Positions 50,643 to 58,012 of a stretch of DNA of 64,000 nucleotides are shown in pieces; the stretch's first letter is position 1; each line of letters starts with the position of its first letter. The stretch lies in NCBI RefSeq assembly GCF_002804065.1, contig NZ_CP024955.1, positions 496,001 to 560,000 of the forward strand. Reading direction: 5' to 3'. This DNA comes from Kyrpidia spormannii (GTDB lineage Bacteria; Bacillota; Bacilli; Kyrpidiales; Kyrpidiaceae). Under the pieces are notes generated by a model. It made no database searches. It was not told the DNA's origin and saw only the letters and a program-made list of their open reading frames with translations. Both the position numbers and the translations under genes were made by a program.

Positions 50643-50676
50643 CCAGAGGGGTATTTTGCCCTCAGGCAACCTCTGG
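50643..50676 (-). ncRNA. Hairpin at the tnpB 3' end, possible guide-RNA scaffold
   Basis: Nested stems CCAGAGG/CCTCTGG (50643-50649 with 50670-50676) and TTGCC/GGCAA (50656-50660 with 50665-50669) overlap the tnpB stop. TnpB guide RNAs (omega or re-RNA) are made from this place and extend past the element's end. It could also be a simple terminator. Confidence 0.4.
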
Positions 50677-52158
50677 CTTTGGGTCATCCCCTTTGCGGGG
50701 ATACACGAATGTCTTCGTCCATTTCCTGTACAGGTTCATCATCCCCACAAAATCCGCGTCCGCGCTGTACCGGTGGTTCGGGTTCTTGCATGTGAACCGT
50801 GAGCCGTTGCGTTCCCCGAGCACCTTGCAGTGCGGACAGGTCTGGGAAGTGTAGGCCGGGTTGCGCTCGACCGTCAGAATTCCCTCACGAAACGCCAAGT
50901 CCCGGACCCATTTCATGATCTGTCCGCGCAACCAATACGCCCGTTTGTGGTTCTTCCGACCGCTTTTGCTCATCCTCTCCTTGGGCGGCCGGTACCGGCG
51001 CAGGTGCTCGAACACGATCACCCTTGCGCCGTGCTCCATCGCGAATTGGACAATGGTTACGGCCGTCTGCTTGGCCGCGTTCTCGTCCAGGTTCCGGATC
51101 TTGTTCCACAAGTTCGCGTTGTCCTGGACGCCCGGCTGGAGCCGTCCGCTTTGCTCCCGCTTGCGGTGGATTGCCGTCAACAGCCGGTGCCGGCGATGGT
51201 TCAGGGCTCTGCCGTCCACGAACCTCGTGGCCGCCAGTTTTCCCTCCACAAACGCTCCCATCACCGCCAGCCTGCCCACGCCCAGGTCCACCGCAACCAC
51301 CGGCATCTGTGGGTCTGCCCGGCGCTGTTCCTCTGCCTTCCGGGGTTTGTCTACGGATTTCTCCATCGGGATGTGCAGCGCATACCGCACCCCGCCCGGA
51401 TACCGTTTATCCCGCTTCCCGTGCACCGTCAGGGATTTCGCCACCCATGTCCGGCCCCCTTTTTCTTCGCCGGAACCGGCCTGGCCCGTCTTTGAACGTT
51501 TCCTTTCCCGAGCGATGCGTTCTTTCTCCAGGGCGGACCCGGCGAGAAGCGATTCGGCCTGGGCATGAACCACCACCGGCAGCGACACCTTTTCCCACTT
51601 CTGCCCCGTGTGCAGTTTCAGGCTAATGAACGTATGCCGCTTTTTCTTCTGCGGGTTTAGGTCATACGCGGGGTGCTCGACCATCCCCGCATAAAACGTC
51701 ACCGGTTCGTTCGGTGCGCCGGGTCGTGGTTCCCGCCCGCGCTGGTCCGGTGCTGTTTCCTCCCAAGTTTTCAGGTGGCTCCACCAGGACCGCACCTTGC
51801 CAATCGCCTGGTTGATCGCCGCCCGCCGCAACTCCGTCGGCATTCCTCTGGCCGCCGGAACGTGTTCGTCGAGCGGCCACCCCGGGTTCGGGTGGGCTTT
51901 GGTCGCCAGGGTGTGAAACTCCGCAAAGGTCAGCAGTTCCTGGTTGGTGCGCGTTCGTTCTTTGACCGTCCCGTCCTTTTTTCGAACCTGGACCGGCTCG
52001 TCCAACACCTTCAGGTGCGCCGCGAAAAAGTCCATGTAAAAAGCGACCACTTGGTTATAGATATCCTTCGTCCGCTCCAGCGCCTCCGTCTTGCACCGAT
52101 GGACCTCCTTGTGAATCCCGATGCGGATCGCCCTGATGACAGTCGCCAGCGTCCTCAC
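50662..52158 (-). CDS. tnpB: TnpB RNA-guided nuclease of IS607 type
   Basis: TnpB, 498 aa. The RuvC-like core has VVAVDLGVGRLAVMG at about residue 288, VIVFEHLRRYRP at about 382, and the third acidic site in YSADADFVGMMNL at about 463. A zinc ribbon lies between them with CPHCKVLGERNGSRFTC. TnpB proteins cut DNA guided by an RNA from the element's end and help it persist. The GTG at 52158 follows GGGAG and lies inside the tnpA end. It looks complete and possibly active. Confidence 0.93.
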   Translation of the reverse strand: MRTLATVIRAIRIGIHKEVHRCKTEALERTKDIYNQVVAFYMDFFAAHLKVLDEPVQVRKKDGTVKERTRTNQELLTFAEFHTLATKAHPNPGWPLDEHVPAARGMPTELRRAAINQAIGKVRSWWSHLKTWEETAPDQRGREPRPGAPNEPVTFYAGMVEHPAYDLNPQKKKRHTFISLKLHTGQKWEKVSLPVVVHAQAESLLAGSALEKERIARERKRSKTGQAGSGEEKGGRTWVAKSLTVHGKRDKRYPGGVRYALHIPMEKSVDKPRKAEEQRRADPQMPVVAVDLGVGRLAVMGAFVEGKLAATRFVDGRALNHRRHRLLTAIHRKREQSGRLQPGVQDNANLWNKIRNLDENAAKQTAVTIVQFAMEHGARVIVFEHLRRYRPPKERMSKSGRKNHKRAYWLRGQIMKWVRDLAFREGILTVERNPAYTSQTCPHCKVLGERNGSRFTCKNPNHRYSADADFVGMMNLYRKWTKTFVYPRKGDDPKPEVA

Positions 52159-52777
52159 CTCCCATCTCGTTCATGGCTTTTTGGACCTTTTTCCGGAACT
52201 CCTGCGACCGCTTGCCGTACATCCGGGCTGAAAACACGGTGATGATCGTCAACAGATCCTCCACCAGCTCCTGCTGGGATGTCTTGGGCTCGGTCTTGTG
52301 AGTGGACTCGACCGTCACCCCGTGGCTCTCGAAAAACCGTTCCAGATACCGGTATCCGAACCGCGCCAGCCTGTCCGGGTATTCAATCAGTACCCGGTCG
52401 ATCTCCCCGTCTTCCGCAAGTTTGAGCAGGGCCGCCAGTTGTTTCCGGTTCTCGCCCACTCCCGACGCCTGTTCGGAAAACACCCGGACCACATCGTACC
52501 CGTGCTCTTCCGCATACCGCTCCAGCCGTTCCCGCTGCCGCTGGAGATTGCCGTCCGCCTTTTGCTTGGCCGAAGACACCCGGGCGTAGATCGCCGTCCG
52601 GTCCCCGGCCCGTTTCCCCAAAAGTCGCCTCACCTCCTCGACGTCGAACAACCTGTGGTTCCCCGGCGAACGAATGGAATGAATCTTTCCATCCCTGTCC
52701 CAGCGTCGGATCGTCTGCACGGTCAGTCCCAGCATTTTTGCCACTTTGCCGATGGGGAGATACTGTGTGTCTTTCAT
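52055..52777 (-). CDS. tnpA: IS607-family serine recombinase TnpA
   Basis: A 240-aa protein with an N-terminal MerR-like helix-turn-helix (LPIGKVAKMLGLTVQTIRRW) then a serine resolvase catalytic domain. The nucleophile is in IYARVSSAKQ at about residues 63-72, and IDRVLIEYPDRLARFGYRYL and ARMYGKRSQEFRKK follow. It catalyses insertion and excision of the element. Its 3' end overlaps tnpB. AT-rich DNA at 52778-52800 precedes the ATG and probably holds the promoter. Confidence 0.93.
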   Translation of the reverse strand: MKDTQYLPIGKVAKMLGLTVQTIRRWDRDGKIHSIRSPGNHRLFDVEEVRRLLGKRAGDRTAIYARVSSAKQKADGNLQRQRERLERYAEEHGYDVVRVFSEQASGVGENRKQLAALLKLAEDGEIDRVLIEYPDRLARFGYRYLERFFESHGVTVESTHKTEPKTSQQELVEDLLTIITVFSARMYGKRSQEFRKKVQKAMNEMGGEDAGDCHQGDPHRDSQGGPSVQDGGAGADEGYL

Positions 52778-52798
52778 GAATATATATTATTATAAAAT

Positions 52799-52978
52799 AT
52801 GGTCTATGCGGATATATTTTTAACCTCCGAGTCGGTTAAGACCATCGAAGACGAGAAAGAACGCGATCGGGAACAGGCGGAACGCTGGTACACCGGAGAG
52901 GCCATTGTGCGTGAATTGAGACGGTGGCAGGCGTTGCACGCGACGTTCACCGCGTTAAATCAAGGGTACTGTCATTAA
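52799..52978 (+). CDS. Short unknown open frame, possibly a gene remnant
   Basis: A 59-codon frame from ATG 52799 to TAA 52976-52978. It is charged and helical (SVKTIEDEKERDREQAERWY, then GEAIVRELRRWQALHATFT). Codon use and composition look protein-like. It starts exactly where the IS607 ends, so it may be the 3' part of a gene cut by the insertion. There is no ribosome site and no known family. Confidence 0.4.
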   Translation: MVYADIFLTSESVKTIEDEKERDREQAERWYTGEAIVRELRRWQALHATFTALNQGYCH

Positions 52979-53031
52979 ACCACCACAAACCACCACTTGA
53001 TCCGGTGCCGATGAATGAGCGTATGGAATAA

Positions 53032-53065
53032 TTGTGTGAGGGTAAGAATATCTTATACGGTAAGA
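53032..53065 (+). promoter_or_regulatory. Toxin-antitoxin promoter and operator
   Basis: TTGTGT at 53032 and TATACG at 53054 (16-bp spacer) overlap the inverted repeat TCTTA-N5-TAAGA at 53051-53065. GGTAAGA also recurs at 53041, 53059 and 53092. This fits autoregulation by the AbrB-type antitoxin. Confidence 0.5.
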
Positions 53066-53106
53066 CATAAGAGTCATGATTTACAATGAGGGAGGTAAGA
53101 CGTAAA

Positions 53107-53424
53107 ATGAAAGAGAAAGATAAATCTATACAGAAGGAGAGGGAGAAAAAAGTGTTGGCTACTAGGACAATTTCCAGCAAAGGGCAAGTTGTTATTCCGG
53201 CAGAAGTTCGACGACTGTTAAACATTGAGCCTGGGGATCAGGTGATTTTCTCTTTGAATGATTTTGGGGAGATTGTAATGAGAGCAAAAAAGCGGGAAAA
53301 ACTATCAGATTTGATTGGAATACTTCCTGCCAAGAAACGCGTTGATGGGGATTTTGAGGTTATTCGCAAAAAGGCCCGAAGGATCATGGCTGTCCGCAAG
53401 CATGCGTTAAGGGAGGATGAATAA
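53107..53424 (+). CDS. AbrB/SpoVT-type antitoxin (VapB-like)
   Basis: About 105 aa. A Lys/Glu-rich N-terminus is followed by a swapped-hairpin AbrB domain (TRTISSKGQVVIPAEVRRLL and EPGDQVIFSLNDFGEIV). The C-terminal tail (residues 70-105) likely wraps the toxin. ATG 53107 has GGAGGT ten bases upstream; an ATG at 53086 would include the ribosome site in the gene. It is followed immediately by a PIN toxin. The region is much more AT-rich than the neighbours, suggesting transfer. Confidence 0.85.
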   Translation: MKEKDKSIQKEREKKVLATRTISSKGQVVIPAEVRRLLNIEPGDQVIFSLNDFGEIVMRAKKREKLSDLIGILPAKKRVDGDFEVIRKKARRIMAVRKHALREDE

Positions 53425-53877
53425 TTGGCCGAGTGTTTTTGGATTGATACAAATTTGTTATTACGCCTTATAACGGAAGATCCAGAAGGAATGACCAAAG
53501 AAACATTGGAGCTGGTTTCGTTCGTTGATCGAGGCGCGATCAAACTAAGGGCTTCGTCTATGGTTGTTGCAGAATGTGTTTGGGTCTTGGAATCGGTCTA
53601 CGAACATAAACCTGGGGAAATCGCCAAAGCATTGCGCCGATACTTGACGAGTAATGTGATTGAGTTTGACGAAAAAGAAGTGGTAGAGGGCGCGTTAGAT
53701 GATTATGAACAGCATAATGTAGATTTTATCGATGCATACGTGGCGCGTAAGGCAAAATTCAGCACAACCCCTCGAATCATCACGTGGGATCGGGATTTCC
53801 GGCGCCTCGACATCGAATGGTTTAAACCGCCGGAAATTGTGAAAAGAGTTAAAGAAGCACAAGGTCAACGGGAATGA
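53425..53877 (+). CDS. PIN-domain toxin (VapC-like RNase)
   Basis: A 150-aa PIN protein. The first acidic residue is in FWIDTNLLLRLI, another is in VVAECVWVLESVYEH, and the C-terminal set is in VDFIDAYVARKA and IITWDRDFRRLD. These make the four-acid metal site of VapC-type RNases. It starts with TTG directly after the antitoxin stop, with GGGAGG eight bases upstream. It is probably inactive in complex with the antitoxin and toxic when released. Confidence 0.86.
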   Translation: MAECFWIDTNLLLRLITEDPEGMTKETLELVSFVDRGAIKLRASSMVVAECVWVLESVYEHKPGEIAKALRRYLTSNVIEFDEKEVVEGALDDYEQHNVDFIDAYVARKAKFSTTPRIITWDRDFRRLDIEWFKPPEIVKRVKEAQGQRE

Positions 53878-53953
53878 CGAGCCTGCTCACTTCCCTACGG
53901 GTATATAGTGATGCCCGGCACGTGCTCATATGTCTTAGAACGTGCTATCTTGA

Positions 53954-53995
53954 AAAACTAATATAATTAATTCAATATATACTATGGTTAGTTTT
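53954..53995 (+). promoter_or_regulatory. Likely promoter and TetR operator
   Basis: A perfect inverted repeat AAAACTAA (53954-53961) and TTAGTTTT (53988-53995) encloses a TATACT (53978-53983) just before the hydrolase-tetR genes. TetR operators are often such dyads, though this one is widely spaced. Confidence 0.4.
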
Positions 53996-54003
53996 AGGAG
54001 AGG

Positions 54004-54726
54004 GTGACACTGTTGAAGTTGACTCGATTCGGCCACTACGTGCAAATTACATTTTTCCCAGGTGTGTTTCCTGTGAATTGCTACCTCGTTCAAGAGGATG
54101 ACGGTGCAACGTTGATTGATGCTGCCCTTCCATCCAGCGCGAAGGCGATTCAACGTGCCGCTGCGACGTTTGGACTCCCCATCAGGCGAATCCTTCTGAC
54201 TCACGGTCATGCGGACCACATCGGGGCTTTGGACTCTCTGCACATGTTATTGCCGGATGCCGAGGTCATGATTTCGCGGCGGGACAGTCGACTGCTTGTC
54301 GGTGACACCAGTGTGGACCCCCAGGAATTCCAGACTAGGATCAGAGGCGGTATTACGCCTCGCACGACCCGGCCCACTCGGTATCTGGAGGAGGGGGACC
54401 GGATCGGCAGCCTGGAGGTCATTTCGTGTCCCGGGCACACGCCGGGTCATGTGGCGTTTTTCGATGTGCGCGATCGAACGCTTATTGCGGGAGATGCGTT
54501 TCAGACGCACGGTGGAATAGCGGTCTCCGGCGTCGTCCGTCCATTGTTTCCGTTTCCGGCACTTGCGACGTGGCACAAGCTGACAGCACTAGGAAGTGCA
54601 AGACGGCTGCGCGATTTACGTCCGTCACAGCTGGCGGTGGGACACGGGAAGGTATTGACCAATCCCCTGGAGGCCATGAATCGTGCCATCAACAAAGCGG
54701 AGGAAGTATTCAAGGGGGAGGTCTAA
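54004..54726 (+). CDS. Metallo-beta-lactamase-fold hydrolase
   Basis: A 240-aa MBL-fold protein. The zinc motif HGHADHIG is at about residues 67-74, then CPGHTPGHVAF, LIAGDAFQ and a late VGHGK. The Asp after the HxH pair and the spacing fit a glyoxalase II/YqgX-like hydrolase; the substrate is unknown. GTG 54004 follows GGAGAG closely; a TTG at 54013 is possible. It is one base from the tetR gene and so in one operon. Confidence 0.85.
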   Translation: MTLLKLTRFGHYVQITFFPGVFPVNCYLVQEDDGATLIDAALPSSAKAIQRAAATFGLPIRRILLTHGHADHIGALDSLHMLLPDAEVMISRRDSRLLVGDTSVDPQEFQTRIRGGITPRTTRPTRYLEEGDRIGSLEVISCPGHTPGHVAFFDVRDRTLIAGDAFQTHGGIAVSGVVRPLFPFPALATWHKLTALGSARRLRDLRPSQLAVGHGKVLTNPLEAMNRAINKAEEVFKGEV

Positions 54727-54727
54727 A

Positions 54728-55288
54728 ATGGCAAAAAAACCTCGGCTGGACAAGGTGATGATCACACAGGCCGCAGGAGAACTGGCGGACCAAATCGGCC
54801 TGGAGAAACTCACCTTGTCTGCCGTGGCAGATCATCTGAAGGTCCGAGCACCGTCTCTTTATAATCACATTGAAGGACTGGATGGGCTTCTTCGGGAGTT
54901 GTCCTTGCTTGGCATGAAGGAATTGAACAGACGCCTGGAACGGGCCGCCCTGGGAAAATCCCGGGCCGACGCGTTGGCTTCTATGCTGCTGGCGTATCGT
55001 GCGTTTGCGAAAGAGAGACCGGGTGTGTATACCGCCACGCTGCGTGCTCCAAAACAAGGCGATTCCGAGGTACAATCTGCTTCTCAAGCCATCATTGAAA
55101 CGGTGCTGACGGTGCTGAGGCCGTGTGCATTGAGCGACCAAGAGGCGATCCATGTCATTCGGGGCTTCCGTGCCATCGGTCACGGATTTGCCTCTCTTGA
55201 GCTGGAAGGCGGGTTCGGGATGGATTTGTCGACAGACGAAAGTTACCAACGACTGATTGCCATGTTTTTACGAAGTGTTTGCCCATAA
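54728..55288 (+). CDS. TetR/AcrR-family regulator
   Basis: A 186-aa TetR regulator. An N-terminal helix-turn-helix (LTLSAVADHLKVRAPSLYNH) is followed by a helical ligand domain with a C-terminal part (FRAIGHGFASLELEGGFGMD) like the WHG-type TetR group. It likely represses the adjoining hydrolase through the AAAACTAA dyad. It is convergent with the ugp operon 101 bp downstream. Confidence 0.87.
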   Translation: MAKKPRLDKVMITQAAGELADQIGLEKLTLSAVADHLKVRAPSLYNHIEGLDGLLRELSLLGMKELNRRLERAALGKSRADALASMLLAYRAFAKERPGVYTATLRAPKQGDSEVQSASQAIIETVLTVLRPCALSDQEAIHVIRGFRAIGHGFASLELEGGFGMDLSTDESYQRLIAMFLRSVCP

Positions 55289-55389
55289 CACCGTTCAATT
55301 TTGGGTTCGGCCGGGGCCGCCATCCCCGAACGATGTGAGTCCCGTCCGGGATGGCGAAGGGGTGACCACGGGGATGCCCTCGGGCGAGA

Positions 55390-56199
55390 CTATTTTAACC
55401 CCGACTGCATAAAACTGGAGATGATCTGGCGCTGGGCGACAAGATAGAGAAGAAGCGCTGGCAGGGTGGTCAGTGTCGCGGCCGCCATGAGCGGCCCCCA
55501 ATTGTTGCCACCTTCCATGCTCACGAACCCTTGAAGGCCGACGGTCAGGGTTTTCATCGGCGGGTCGGTCAAAACCACCAGCGGCCAGAGGTACTCGTTC
55601 CAGGTGTTCACAAATACCAAGATCACCAGTGCCACAATGGGCGATCGGATGACCGGCACCACCACTTGCCACAGCGTCCGCCAGGTCCCCGCCCCGTCCA
55701 CCCGGGCGGCTTCGAGCAGTTCCCGGGGAAAACCGAGCAGGTGCTGGCGAAGGAAAAACACCCCGAAAGCGTTGGCCAACTGAGGCGCCGCTGCCCCGAG
55801 GTACGTGTTGAGCCAGCCCAAGGAGGAGATCAACAAATAATTCGGAAGCAGGGTCACCTGGATCGGGATCATCATCGTCCCGATCACCAAATAAAACAGC
55901 AAATCCCTCCCCGGGAACCGAAACAGGCCGAACACATACGCCGCCAGGATGGCCGTGACCACCTGCCCAACCGTCACCAGCACCGCCACGATCAGGGTAT
56001 TTTTAAAATAAACCCCGAGCGGCGCCCCGGCGAAGGCCTCCACGTAATTCATCCATGTCGCCGGATGGGGGAGCCACCCGCCCCCGAATACTTGTTCCGG
56101 GGTTTTCAGGGACGTCGAAATCATCCACAGCAGTGGGAACAACAGCAGCAACGCGGACACCGCCGCCATCCCGTGCATCCACCAGGTCGACCGGCTCAT
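55390..56199 (-). CDS. ABC transporter permease, UgpE/MalG type
   Basis: A 269-aa permease with six helices. The cytoplasmic EAA loop is EAARVDGAGTWRTLWQVVVP. TSLKTPEQVFG follows the first helix, as in MalG-like proteins. It pairs with the permease upstream, whose stop it overlaps (ATGA), and with the binding protein at 58 kb. No ATPase gene is in the operon, so a shared MsmX-like ATPase is likely. GlpP in the same operon points to glycerol-3-phosphate or glycerophosphodiesters as substrate. Confidence 0.88.
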   Translation of the reverse strand: MSRSTWWMHGMAAVSALLLLFPLLWMISTSLKTPEQVFGGGWLPHPATWMNYVEAFAGAPLGVYFKNTLIVAVLVTVGQVVTAILAAYVFGLFRFPGRDLLFYLVIGTMMIPIQVTLLPNYLLISSLGWLNTYLGAAAPQLANAFGVFFLRQHLLGFPRELLEAARVDGAGTWRTLWQVVVPVIRSPIVALVILVFVNTWNEYLWPLVVLTDPPMKTLTVGLQGFVSMEGGNNWGPLMAAATLTTLPALLLYLVAQRQIISSFMQSGLK

Positions 56200-57137
56200 T
56201 CCTCCCTCAGCCTCCTGTCGATGACCCGGATTTGCCAGACCGCCAGCACCAAGAACGCGACGAACACCACTACGCTGGTGGCCGAAGCCATTCCGGTCCG
56301 GAAAAATTGAAAGCCTTGCTCCCAGATGAGGTACACGAGGTTGGTGCTGGCCTGGTTGGGCCCGCCCTGGGTCAGCATTTGAATGGGGACAAAAACATCC
56401 TGCACCGCTTCCAGGGCCGAGGTCAAAGTGACGAAGACGGTGGTGGGCATGAGCAGGGGCCAGGTGACCCGCCAGAAAATCTGCCAGCGGCCGGCACCAT
56501 CCACCCGGGCCGCCTCCACGTACTCCTGGGGGATATTTACAAGTCCTGCCAAATAGAGGATGAAGCTCAGGCCAAAGCCTTTCCAGGCTCCAACCGCCGA
56601 CAGGGCGACCACCACCCAGTGGGGATCCGACAACCACATGGGTCCCTGGATGCCGAAGACCTGCAGTAGCCCGTTCAAAACTCCGCCGATGGGGTTGAGG
56701 ATCCACAACCACAACAGCGAGGCCACCGCCGCCGACACCACCGCCGGCACAAACAGCACACCCCGGTAAACCCGGTGCCAGGGCCCGGTGATTTCCGCCA
56801 CGGCCCAGGCGGCAATCAGGGGCAGTGCCCCTTTGCCGAGGAGAATCCAAAACATGTATTGCAGGGTGTTCCATACGGCCAGCCGAAAATCCCGGCTTCC
56901 GAAGAGTTCCGCGTAATTGCGGCCGCCGATGTAGGTCTTGGCCGGACTGACCCGATTCCATTCGTACAAGGACAGAATCGCCGTCTGAACCAGGGGCCAG
57001 TATACGAATACGCCCAGAATCGCCAGCACCGGCAGTAAATAGGCGTAAGGCCCGAGTCCGGCGAGGGCGCGCCGACTCGCCCTCGCCTCCTTCCCGGACT
57101 CGGATGCGACGGGGGTATCCGCCAACACCCGCTCCAT
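56196..57137 (-). CDS. ABC transporter permease, UgpA/MalF type
   Basis: A 313-aa permease with about six helices after a cytoplasmic N-terminus. The EAA loop is EAARVDGAGRWQIFWRVTWP, and TQGGPNQASTNLVYLIW near the C-terminus is typical of the UgpA/MalF group. It forms the channel with the downstream permease. It starts 1 bp after the TIM-barrel gene ends, inside a tightly packed operon. Confidence 0.88.
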   Translation of the reverse strand: MERVLADTPVASESGKEARASRRALAGLGPYAYLLPVLAILGVFVYWPLVQTAILSLYEWNRVSPAKTYIGGRNYAELFGSRDFRLAVWNTLQYMFWILLGKGALPLIAAWAVAEITGPWHRVYRGVLFVPAVVSAAVASLLWLWILNPIGGVLNGLLQVFGIQGPMWLSDPHWVVVALSAVGAWKGFGLSFILYLAGLVNIPQEYVEAARVDGAGRWQIFWRVTWPLLMPTTVFVTLTSALEAVQDVFVPIQMLTQGGPNQASTNLVYLIWEQGFQFFRTGMASATSVVVFVAFLVLAVWQIRVIDRRLREE

Positions 57138-57138
57138 G

Positions 57139-57999
57139 TCAGATCCCCCCGGCCTTCGCCCGCTCCCTACCCGTGAGCCGAGCGACGTGGGAGCGGATCA
57201 CCTCGAGGTCCGTGTCCTCTCGATATTCGATCACCTGATGAACGGGACTGGGCAGGGCCCGGATCGCCCGCTCCACCTCCGCCCAGGGCAGGTGCCCGTG
57301 ACCGAGGGGCAGGTGCTCGTCCGCCGATCCGCCGTTGTCGTGGATGTGCACCGCCCGGACCCGGTCCCCCAGGGCGGCGAACAAACCGGGCAGGTCCCAC
57401 CCGTTGGCGAAGGCGTGGCCGATGTCGACGATGGCCCCGCAATAAGGGGAATAAAATTCTTCGATCAACGCCGCGAACTCGTTCTGGTCGAACAAAGCGG
57501 CGGGCCCCACCCCGGCGTTCTCCACCACCATGAGCACGCCTAGGCGCTCGGCCATTTTGCACAGCCGGGCCAAGTGCTCCCGGGCAAAAGACTGGGCCAG
57601 ATCCCGGTCGTAGGTGCGGGAGCCGTACCCGGGATGAATCACCACGTGGCCAGCGCCCAGTTCCGCCGCCGTGACCAGGGCGCCCACGTACTGGCGCTCG
57701 GCCAGGAGCCGTTGTTCCGGATAAAGGGGGTTCGCCAAATTGATCTCGAACACCGGCGCGTGGAGGGTGATGGGCAGATCTTCTCCGAGCAGGCTCTTAC
57801 GAATGTGTTGAATCGCCCCGCCGGGGTGCTGCCACACCTCGCCGTCCATGACGAGCTCCACCCCAGGCCACTCCCACTCCCGGGCGGTCTGGAGAATCTC
57901 GGTTAGCCCCTGGCCCAGCAAGGGCAGGGCGGACACGAACCACTGTCCCCGCTCGTCGGTTTTCCCGTTTTCTTCTCGTCGTTCCTGCATCTTATTCAC
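57139..57999 (-). CDS. Xylose-isomerase-like TIM-barrel protein (AP2 family)
   Basis: A 286-aa member of the AP-endonuclease-2/sugar phosphate isomerase-epimerase superfamily. Likely metal ligands are visible in HVVIHPGYGS, MVVENAG, AIVDIGHAFANG, VHIHDNGGSADEHLPLGHG and HQVIEYRE. Members act on sugars, sugar phosphates or phosphodiesters. In this GlpP-controlled operon it lies where a GlpQ-type phosphodiesterase might be expected, so a role in glycerophosphodiester breakdown is possible but not shown. GTG 57999 follows GAGGGGGG; ATG 57990 is an alternative. Confidence 0.8.
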   Translation of the reverse strand: MNKMQERREENGKTDERGQWFVSALPLLGQGLTEILQTAREWEWPGVELVMDGEVWQHPGGAIQHIRKSLLGEDLPITLHAPVFEINLANPLYPEQRLLAERQYVGALVTAAELGAGHVVIHPGYGSRTYDRDLAQSFAREHLARLCKMAERLGVLMVVENAGVGPAALFDQNEFAALIEEFYSPYCGAIVDIGHAFANGWDLPGLFAALGDRVRAVHIHDNGGSADEHLPLGHGHLPWAEVERAIRALPSPVHQVIEYREDTDLEVIRSHVARLTGRERAKAGGI

Positions 58000-58012
58000 C
58001 TCTGAACCCCCC

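Larger units (their letters stand above)
50440..52798 (-). mobile_element. IS607-family element with TnpA and TnpB
   Basis: Minus-strand tnpA (serine recombinase) and tnpB overlap by 104 bp, the typical IS607 layout. About 220 bp of GC-rich non-coding DNA follow tnpB. IS607 elements lack inverted repeats and target duplications, so the exact ends are estimates. It sits between the Wadjet operon and a toxin-antitoxin pair. Confidence 0.85.
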
